64,000 nt of DNA from Candidatus Bandiella woodruffii (lineage in GTDB: Bacteria; Pseudomonadota; Alphaproteobacteria; Rickettsiales; Midichloriaceae): NCBI RefSeq assembly GCF_034359465.1, contig NZ_CP110820.1, positions 1,065,748-1,129,747 of the forward strand, read 5' to 3'. The notes beneath the pieces are model-generated. The model had not been told where the DNA came from. It searched no databases and saw nothing but the letters and a program-made list of their open reading frames with translations. A program made the translations under genes and the position numbers. This document shows positions 43,958 to 51,800 of the stretch, one piece after another. The number at the start of each line of letters is the position of its first letter. Position 1 is the first letter of the stretch.

Positions 43958-45575
43958 TGCACCCATAGAATATACTAAGTTTTTTATCCAAGACTTTTGT
44001 TTTAATTTGCAAAGCATCTAATATCGAATGGAAAAGGTTATCATGCGAAAAATTATCTTCTTTTTTCAATGATAAGCAGTTTTTGTGTATTTTAAAGTCA
44101 TCCAGATAGTTATCTGAAAGCCACATTATCATTGGCACATGTTTTTGATTTTTAGGGGCAATCATATAAGGCATTCCGTGTAAATATATCCCATTTTCTC
44201 CCAATGACTCGCCGTGATCTGAAACATATAACATAGCAGTGTTAACATCCTTTTTATCCTTTAAAAACGCGATCAACTTCGCCAAGAAGTAATCAGTGTA
44301 TAAAATTGTATTATCATAACTATTCACTATAGACTCTGGGCTGCATTGTTGCAATTCTGTGGTCTTGCAGATTGGGGTAAATTGATAAAAGCTCTCCGGC
44401 GTCCTAATGTAATAAGCTGGCCCATGGCTTCCCTTCTGATGCAGTACCACAAATAAATCCTGCCCTTTGTTGTGGGAAATATAGTCCTCAAGAATCTCCA
44501 ACATTGATTCATCGTAAATTTCTTTGTCATATTTGTTTCTTAACCATTTATCTGTATGTATTGTTGTGCTCCCATCGCATACTTCTTTACAGCCGCTATT
44601 ATTATCGATCCATAGCACCTGAAAATCTGAACTTTTGATTAAATTTAATAGATTATCACTATGTTTTAGATTACCTTTAGTAAAGTTAGCCCTATCAAAA
44701 GATGAAAAAATACAAGGAACAGAAGCAGCGGTAGAAGTACCACAGGCAGACACGTTCTCATAATTGATTATATCCAGTGCCTTTAATTTTGGATTTGTTT
44801 CTCTTTTATACCCGTTTAATGAGAAATTTTCTGCTCTGGCTGTCTCTCCAACAACAAAAACAAATATACTAGGTCTCTTGTGGATGCTCCACCTTTTGTC
44901 TTTTACTGCCTCACTTGGAATAAAATCAATCGGTTTTTCTGCTGGATATATCAACTTTAAGTTCTGGTATATTGCATTAACAAAGTTATTCGGAATGATA
45001 CGGTGGACAATATCTTTATGATTTCTAAATATCGAAGCGAAAGTTTTAAATTGAAAAAATATCAGCAGCAGCATCAAACCCGCACATACTATGACCCCAG
45101 ATAAACATTTTAAAAAGGTCAACACCTTATTAGGATAAACGATATTTGAGCGGCAGACAAGAATCGTTGGTAATAAACCAGTGATGAAAAATATAAAAAC
45201 TAGGTTTGATGTGAGCAATTCCCTGGACTCTTTAAAATCTGTTTCCAAAACATTCTCTACCATAAAAGAATCAACCACTATCCCGTACTTGAGCATGAAA
45301 TATTGAGCCAAAGATGCTGTAAGTAATATCAGAATTACAATCGGCTTGTGAATGAACGGTATTGATATACAAGAAAATCCTATATAAAGAAAACATATCA
45401 GTACTAGCAAAAAAACAGCCAAAAAATACATTGGAAGAAAGCCGTCGCCCACGGGTGATAAATTCAGAAGGAATATAAATAACGGGATATTTAAAAAAAC
45501 GGCCGTATACAATGCCATCAACAAATTAAACACCGGCAATTGGATGTTTAATTTAGTTAAAAATTTTTCTCTCAT
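43947..45575 (-). CDS. eptA: Phosphoethanolamine-lipid A transferase, EptA/MCR family
   Basis: Five N-terminal membrane helices (about residues 15-175) are followed by a periplasmic sulfatase-fold domain. Zinc and catalytic residues are visible: Glu244 in VVGETARAENFSLNGY, nucleophile Thr280 in ACGTSTAASVPC, GSHGPAYY, SDHGESLGENG and YLHGMPY. At 542 residues it has the family length. Addition of phosphoethanolamine to lipid A lowers surface charge and is the basis of polymyxin tolerance in other bacteria. Its last residues (CISR) and stop are encoded in the adjacent intergenic repeat. Confidence 0.93.
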   Translation of the reverse strand: MREKFLTKLNIQLPVFNLLMALYTAVFLNIPLFIFLLNLSPVGDGFLPMYFLAVFLLVLICFLYIGFSCISIPFIHKPIVILILLTASLAQYFMLKYGIVVDSFMVENVLETDFKESRELLTSNLVFIFFITGLLPTILVCRSNIVYPNKVLTFLKCLSGVIVCAGLMLLLIFFQFKTFASIFRNHKDIVHRIIPNNFVNAIYQNLKLIYPAEKPIDFIPSEAVKDKRWSIHKRPSIFVFVVGETARAENFSLNGYKRETNPKLKALDIINYENVSACGTSTAASVPCIFSSFDRANFTKGNLKHSDNLLNLIKSSDFQVLWIDNNSGCKEVCDGSTTIHTDKWLRNKYDKEIYDESMLEILEDYISHNKGQDLFVVLHQKGSHGPAYYIRTPESFYQFTPICKTTELQQCSPESIVNSYDNTILYTDYFLAKLIAFLKDKKDVNTAMLYVSDHGESLGENGIYLHGMPYMIAPKNQKHVPMIMWLSDNYLDDFKIHKNCLSLKKEDNFSHDNLFHSILDALQIKTKVLDKKLSIFYGCISR

Positions 45576-45613
45576 CGTTCGCTTAAGGAACCTATATTTT
45601 GTTGAGTTCAGAT

Positions 45614-46017
45614 TCAGTAGTGTACATCATTTTCTTGGGCTTTTCCACGAAATATATAGTAACTACACCCTGTATAAACTAAAACCACGGGTAAAATTAA
45701 GGCAACACCTATAAGCATAAAAGACATAGACTCAGGGGAAGCAGCTGCTTCCCAAATTGTGATTTTCCTTGGCACAGCCCACGGCCATAAAGAAACCCCA
45801 AAGCCAAAAAATCCAAGACAAAACAGCAATATTGTCAATAAAAATGGACTTAGCTCACCATTCTCAACTACTGCCTTATATAAAAAATAGCTTACCACCA
45901 CAGCCATCACAGGCGCCGGCAATAAATAAAATATATTAGACACCTTAAACCAAGTATTATATATATCTTGATCAATAAAAAGTATCCACAAACTTACAAT
46001 CCCCAGTAATATAGGCA
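45614..46017 (-). pseudogene. cydB: Cytochrome bd oxidase subunit II, C-terminal fragment
   Basis: About 134 codons remain, open up to the family C scar at 46017. Recognisable CydB C-terminal features are LWPWAVPRKITIWEAAASPE (with the conserved WP and AA-SP pattern) and four membrane helices, ending KAQENDVHY. The N-terminal two-thirds and any cydA are missing from the window. The apparent start (TTG in SLWILFIDQD) is internal. The bd oxidase is therefore not encoded intact here. Confidence 0.85.
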
Positions 46018-46053
46018 GGCACCGTCAAGTTAATGGAGGTAAGGGCGTGACAG
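46018..46053 (-). mobile_element. Family C IS6 right-end scar
   Basis: It is 36 bp: the inverted right terminus GGCACCGTCAAGTTAATGGA continuing to GGGCGTGACAG. It directly precedes complete copy 3 in opposite orientation and cuts cydB. Confidence 0.88.
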
Positions 46054-46906
46054 GGCACCGTCAAGTTAAAAAAGTTGAGGTGCAAAAGGTATTGAGAGAA
46101 GAGGGAAAAAATAGTAAATTGGAGCAAAATAAAAAATAATAGAAAAACAATGGAAGAAAGAGCGAGCAGATACAGATATCCAATGGTGATAATAGGACAT
46201 GCAGTTTGGTTGTACCACAGATTTAATTTGAGTTATAGAGACGTAGCAGAAGAGTTGTTATAAAGGGGTATAGAAGTAAGCCATGAAACGATAAGAGCAT
46301 GGTGTATTAAATTTGGAAAAAGGTTTTTAGATATAATCAAGAAGAAGTAGAGGAAAGCAAAGGATAAATGGCATTTGGATGAGATGAGCATTAAAATTAA
46401 CGGTAAATATTTTATTTTGTGGAGAGCTGTAGATGAAGATGGATATGAGATAGATGTCTTCCTACAGACCAGACGTAATAAAAAGTCTGCGATAAGGTTT
46501 TTATCAAGATTATTACAATCAAATCCAGTACCCAGAGTAATCGTGACAGATAAATTAAAAAGCTATACCAAACCTATAAAAGAAATGTGCCCTAAAACAG
46601 AGCATAGGCGCCATAAAGGATTAAATAATAGGGTTGAAAATGCACACCAACCAACACGCAGGAAAGAGAAATGCCTAATAAAATTCAAATCTCCTTCTGG
46701 GGTACAGCAAACTCTTTCTTTGATGGGAAAAATAAGGAACATATTTTCAGTAGATGTGGGCAGGTATATTAACAGTTCTAGCAAGCAAAAAGAAATGTTT
46801 TTCGAAGCTAAATCTATTTGGGATCACGCCGCTCAATCCATAGCTGCTGCATAATTTTCAAAAAGATGCTCTGTCACGCCCTTACCTCCATTAACTTGAC
46901 GGTGCC
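46054..46906 (+). mobile_element. Family C IS6-type insertion sequence, complete copy 3
   Basis: The 853-bp element is almost identical to copy 2. It forms the left border of the recombinase-toxin island. The directly oriented right-end scar at 54456 forms the right border. Confidence 0.94.
46150..46854 (+). pseudogene. IS6-family transposase, family C copy 3, two in-frame stops
   Basis: It has the same TAA after YRDVAEELL and the same TAG in KK*RKAK as copy 2. The 159-codon catalytic frame starts at 46375. Identity of the stops in different copies is discussed in the findings. Confidence 0.85.
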
Positions 46907-46920
46907 GGTCTGTTAGATGT

Positions 46921-46949
46921 CTATTGTAGGTCAATATGACATACAATAG
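46921..46949. promoter_or_regulatory. 29-bp near-perfect palindrome, candidate recombinase (res-like) site
   Basis: CTATTGTA at 46921-46928 pairs with TACAATAG at 46942-46949, and inside it GTCA-ATA-TGAC is also palindromic, so only the two positions flanking the core differ. It lies between the IS end and the 3' end of the serine recombinase. The following GGGTCTGTTAGAC and GGGTCTACC blocks (46974-47020) repeat the GGTCTGTTAGA found at 46906. Function is inferred from position and symmetry. Confidence 0.45.
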
Positions 46950-47010
46950 TATAAAAGTAAAGAGTATATTTATGGGTCTGTTAGACTTACATTGGACCTA
47001 CATCGTGGGT

Positions 47011-47895
47011 CTACCAACTTTTATCTAACTTCTCAGAAGTAATACTATGTTCAATAAAGCAATTTCTCATGTCAGCAATATTTGCCATTTCATAAATTAT
47101 TTCTTCTATTTCACTATCTAAATTTTCTTCAGTAGTATATTTTATAGTCAATTTATAATCCCAAGAATCTTTACAAGGTTTTTCTAAATCATAGTAGCTA
47201 TTTAAATAATCTTCTATTTCTTGTCTAACTCTTGTTTTTCCTCTAACAAACTTACTATTATTTTCAACCATCAGCCATAAATCAAGCTCAATAGATTTCT
47301 CTATATCTTTGGATATATCGTATGTTTTTAAAATCTTTTGAACAGTGCCAGTTCCTATATTTAACTTTTTTGCTATTTTTAATATAGCCATTCCGCCAGC
47401 TCTTAAACTTAATACGTCTTGTACCTTCTCTTCAAATATAATTGGTCTACCTAGTTGAGTACCACTATTTTTAGCTCTCTCTAATCCAGCTTTAACTCTT
47501 TCACTAATTATAGAACGCTCAAATTCACTAAATACACCTATCATCTGAAACATTGCTTTTCCAGATGAGGTTCTTGTATCTATGCCTTGTTGATGAAGAT
47601 ATAAATCTACACCTTTATCATCAAGGAGTTTAAGGAAACTAACCAAATCCTGTAATGATCTACCTAATCTACATACAGACCATGCAGCTACTATATCTAT
47701 TTTATTTTGCAATATAGCTTTTTGTAGCTTTAAAAACTCAGGTCTATCTGATTTAGTACCACTTATCCCAGTATCTATATAATATTTATAAATATGCCAG
47801 CCAGATTTCTTAGCAACTTTATCTAACTCTAATCTTTGGTTATCAGTGGTTTGCTCATTTGTTGAAACCCTTAAATAAAATGCTACTTTCTTCAT
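47011..47895 (-). CDS. Serine recombinase (resolvase/invertase family)
   Basis: The 294-residue protein has an N-terminal catalytic domain with YLRVSTNEQTTDNQ (nucleophile Ser11), AAWSVCRLGRSLQDLVSF and GVFSEFERSIISERVKAGL (E-helix). A resolvase-type helix-turn-helix (KVQDVLSLRAGGMAILKIAK, about 158-177) follows, and then an unusual ~100-residue C-terminal extension rich in Asp/Glu/Lys with no family I recognise. Small resolvases end soon after the HTH, near residue 190. It overlaps the upstream RelE gene by 4 bp, so all three genes of the module are probably cotranscribed. Confidence 0.92.
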   Translation of the reverse strand: MKKVAFYLRVSTNEQTTDNQRLELDKVAKKSGWHIYKYYIDTGISGTKSDRPEFLKLQKAILQNKIDIVAAWSVCRLGRSLQDLVSFLKLLDDKGVDLYLHQQGIDTRTSSGKAMFQMIGVFSEFERSIISERVKAGLERAKNSGTQLGRPIIFEEKVQDVLSLRAGGMAILKIAKKLNIGTGTVQKILKTYDISKDIEKSIELDLWLMVENNSKFVRGKTRVRQEIEDYLNSYYDLEKPCKDSWDYKLTIKYTTEENLDSEIEEIIYEMANIADMRNCFIEHSITSEKLDKSW

Positions 47896-48161
47896 GTTAT
47901 TTTATAAACAGAATCTCTTTTTCCAATTCTTATGACTAGTACTACAAGGTCATTATCTTTAATCTGTGATAAAATCCTATATTTGCCAACTCTGTATCTC
48001 CATATTTTAACTAAATCATTAGACTTTAATGCAATTCCATGAGCTCTAGGGTCTTGTTGTACTTTTTGTCGTAAATAGCCTATAATCCTTTTCTGCTCTT
48101 GTTTTTCTAGCTTACTAAAGTCTTTATCAGCCCCAGTAGTAAAATTAATCCGCCAAGTCAT
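47892..48161 (-). CDS. RelE/ParE-family toxin
   Basis: The ~89-residue protein (start MTWRINFTTGADKDFSKL at 48161; the frame is open to 48179) has the RelE signature KLEKQEQKRIIGYLRQKV, GIALKSNDLVKIWRYRVGKYRILSQI and a C-terminal VLVIRIGKRDSVYK. Arg/Lys residues of the RelE active face are present. Toxins of this fold cleave mRNA in the ribosome A site or, in the ParE branch, poison gyrase; which applies is not clear. The start overlaps the end of the antitoxin gene. Confidence 0.85.
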   Translation of the reverse strand: MTWRINFTTGADKDFSKLEKQEQKRIIGYLRQKVQQDPRAHGIALKSNDLVKIWRYRVGKYRILSQIKDNDLVVLVIRIGKRDSVYKIT

Positions 48162-48363
48162 ATTTTTTTTCAATCTCATCCAAAGATATAGTAGACTCTC
48201 CTTTTTCTATTCTAGCTAAAGCAATTAAAATATCAGCTTTCTCTTCTAAATAATTTTCTAAAGCCTTTTTTATAATATATCCTTTGTTACGATCTGTTTC
48301 AGAAGAAACAATATTAAGAATATGATTTAACTCTTCTGGAATCCTTGCAGTAATTGTAGCCAT
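48145..48363 (-). CDS. Ribbon-helix-helix antitoxin (RelB/ParD-like)
   Basis: The 72-residue protein has an N-terminal ribbon-helix-helix (TITARIPEELNHILNIVSSE) for DNA binding and a C-terminal acidic toxin-binding tail (STISLDEIEKKYDLAD). It overlaps the toxin gene by 17-35 nt depending on the toxin start, which is typical translational coupling. It probably represses the promoter at 48390-48418 in complex with the toxin. Confidence 0.85.
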   Translation of the reverse strand: MATITARIPEELNHILNIVSSETDRNKGYIIKKALENYLEEKADILIALARIEKGESTISLDEIEKKYDLAD

Positions 48364-48389
48364 ATAAATTTACAATAAATTATTTAATA

Positions 48390-48418
48390 AATATAACTTA
48401 TGAATACAACGTATTCAA
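48390..48418 (-). promoter_or_regulatory. Promoter and operator of the toxin-antitoxin-recombinase unit
   Basis: On the minus strand the -35 TTGAAT (48418-48413) and -10 TATATT (48395-48390) are separated by exactly 17 bp. The palindrome TGAATAC-AAC-GTATTCA (48401-48417) covers the -35/spacer region, the expected place for an RHH autorepressor operator. Confidence 0.6.
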
Positions 48419-48496
48419 TGTTATTTGTTATAAATGTAAGATTTATTATAACTGAAGCCTGTACAAAAAACAATGGTTTATTGTATGAAAATTTAC

Positions 48497-48808
48497 CTAT
48501 TCTGCAGAGCCCCTTTCCCCTTGATTATTTTCCTCATTTTCATTAGGGTTTTTTGTATGGTTGGCTAGCCATTTAATTTCCAATCCTTCATATTCTATTT
48601 GCTGCTTGACTTCATCTAAAGATAAAAACCAGTCATCATACATCATTTCTTCATTTGAATCTGGCCATTTTGTTCCATCATTTGGCCATGTAAATATATA
48701 ATATCCCTTTCTACCGTCACTTGCGGCACTTTCAATCATAATTTCGCCATGAGGACTATATTCGCCCTTTGTTATTTTTCCTTTTACTCCTAATTTTATT
48801 TCTACCAT
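48497..48808 (-). CDS. Candidate immunity protein for the adjacent polymorphic toxin
   Basis: The 103-residue acidic soluble protein has no family I recognise. Visible features are GYYIFTWPNDGTKWPDS in the middle, an acidic helix (SLDEVKQQIEYEGLEIKWLA) and a low-complexity Asn/Glu tail. The ATG lies 1 bp after the stop of the giant toxin gene. That arrangement (toxin C-terminus, then a small acidic gene) is typical of toxin-immunity pairs, so the role is inferred from position. Confidence 0.6.
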   Translation of the reverse strand: MVEIKLGVKGKITKGEYSPHGEIMIESAASDGRKGYYIFTWPNDGTKWPDSNEEMMYDDWFLSLDEVKQQIEYEGLEIKWLANHTKNPNENEENNQGERGSAE

Positions 48809-48809
48809 A

Positions 48810-51800
48810 TCACTTTATTATTATATGATTATTTGTTATTCTTTTTCCTACTTGATTGTACCTTTCTAAGTGAAAATGCCTTGGATAAGGTGGGTGATTA
48901 CCTTCAATAGAGCCCCTATCAATCCTAAATTGTCTTAAACCATCAGCACTTCTGAATACACCTTTATCAATTTCTTTATACCCTTCACCAAGCCATTTCT
49001 CTCCTAATTCTAAAGCTTCAGATTCTGTAAATTTTTGTGAACTAGTAAATTTACCATCCTTATTATTTGTTTCTTTAATTGTTTCTTCGAATTTATTATC
49101 ATCATTATTATCTCCTGGATCGAAGTCATCATCAGGATCAGGTGCTCCTGATGAGGCTACTGCTGTTCCTGGCTCTTGCTGAGTTTGCTGCTTATCTTTA
49201 GAAATATCATCATTGCTATCTTTGTAAGATTCTTCATTAAGCTTATCTGTTGTAATTTTAATTCCAAGCCAAGCTGCAGCTCCTATTGAAATTTCCAGAA
49301 CAGCTTTTACGCATGCAGAACTTGTCGCACAGCTTCTTATTGCCTGACCAATTCCCATCGCCGCTAATGGCAATGCTGCTGGTCTAATCACTGGATTTTC
49401 TGACATATACTTCGATACTGCTGCATATGCTGTATCAATTGCGCCATTTCTATCTAATACCAAATTATTACTTTCTAAGTGATGTGCTAATCTAATAATT
49501 GATAATTTTTTATATATATCACCATTGAGTTCTGGATATTTTTCTAAAATTTTTTGATCTATTTCTGATAATTCATCTAGAGTATTTTTTCTTGCATATT
49601 TATTATTTGTAAATACTTGATCCTTGGGATTAAATTTAGTTTTCTCATCTTGTGTGATGCTTTCTTTATTTGGCAATATATTACCTAATGCTTCCCCAAC
49701 CTCACCAACTGCATCCATAAAGCTAGTTGCAATATTCTCAAAGAACTTTCCAGATTTTAGATTTTCTATTGCCTTCTTCTTTGTTTCTTCATTTAAAGAG
49801 CTAAACTTAGCTCTTATTGTTTCTATTTTATAATTATAATCAAAGCTACTTGTCTTACTTACATCTCTATTTGCTTTTTCTATTTCACATACTTTATTAA
49901 CTTCACTTTCTGTACATTTGACTTCTCCTTTTCCTATTGTCGCAAATGTATATCCATCCCCATCTCTTCCGCCAATCACAACTCCGTATTTACTTATCTT
50001 TCCATCGCTTCCTTTGTTTTCAGTTATATAATTAATACTTGCTCCAAGAGTATGCCCCTCATCACTATCGTATACATGCTTCACAAATAACTCTCCTACA
50101 GTAAGTATCAAATTACCCACATCTTTGTAATTCCCTTCTTCATCTACTTCAGCATTTGCTATCATTGCTCCATTTAACTCTAGCGCATGTGCTACTATTA
50201 TATTTGTATCTTCTTGTCCAACTAACCTTGTTAACTTACTTACTACATTTCTCTTACCACTACTTACTTCAAATGATCCACCATAGTTCTTAGATACACT
50301 ATTACCCCATCCTTTTGATAATCCAAAGCTCCTACCACTGCTTTCTTCTAGCTCTTTTACTGATTCCAATATTAAACTCTCAAAGCTTGCTTCAAGTGAT
50401 TTTGCTTCTATAAATGTACCTTTGATATCCGCATGTCCCTTTACTTTTAACTCTAATCTATTTGTTACATATATTTCTGCATGAATAGGAACTATCTCGT
50501 CACTATTTAGCTTTCCTGTATTGCCACCTACATTTGAACCTACAGTTCCACTCATTCCAACTTGGATATTTATTCCACCGCCTTGTGATCTTCTATGTTC
50601 TTCGTTATTTGCTGTATTTGTAGTTAGCTTATTTGTATTAAAATATGCATCATATGCTTTGATCTGTGTTGATTTTAATCTCAACTCCTCACTTGTGCTT
50701 TCATATGTGCCTTCTTTTAATTTTCCATCTTCTTCTTTTCCTACTTCTATTGTTGTAAACTTAACTGTTCTTTTATCTAACTCATTACTGCTTTCTGAAT
50801 AACTTGCAGATAACCATACTCCACCTTGGAATAATCCTCCACCTGCTGCTATACCCATTAATGTATTATATGCATCCCATGCTGCAAATGCTGTATTAAT
50901 CGCTCCTTCTTTCCCACCTTGCCTAATACTTTTATCTACACTCTTACCACTTTCTATAAGTCCTGCTATACTATTTTGTATCCCTAACTTCAATCCTAAA
51001 AACCCTTCTACTTTCCTTTGGCTATGTGTCTTAGTATCATATACCACATCATGTATTTCTAGTTTAGATCTTGTTGTTAACTTTTCCTCTGCTTTTATAT
51101 ACGCTCCTTCTGTATAAATAGTTTCATCTGTATCTAGTGTTATAAAATGCCCTACTAAACTTGAGACCCTATGTATTGCTTCCGCACTCGTCTCTCTACT
51201 TTTACTCACCTTAATCCCAAGCCCTACACTTTGCTCTCTTGAATTTGATGTAAATGCAAAGCCTATTCCTTTTTTATCTACAGCCGCATAACTAAAATCT
51301 AATTCTGGTGCTGCCACTAACTTTATCCCTTTTGGTGCTTTTATTTCTATCGTCTCAGCCTCTACCTTACTTGCCAACTGTAACCATCCGCCACTTCCAT
51401 AGCCTATAAATGTGGCACATTTTCCATCCATAGTTTTAACCACATTTTTCTCATCTTCTAACCCCTTACAGTCGTTATTAATTTGAATTATTGTAGGAAC
51501 TATCTCCTCAGATACTGATTTGCCAACATATTTTTTGCTTCTTATTACATAATCACTTTCTCCCCACTCTTCTTTTAGCAGTATATTCTTACCAGGTAAT
51601 AAGCTTATTAATCCAACAATATCATCTTTTCCAGTCTTAATCTCCATTGAGCTTGTTGTTATGATCGCTGCCCTTATTGCTGTATCTTCTAATGACCCAA
51701 ATACTACTTTCTTAGCTGCACTTATAAAAGGTCTTATAATATTCGTAATGCTACTATATGAATATGTTTCACTACTAAACACGAACCAACTATCATCTTC

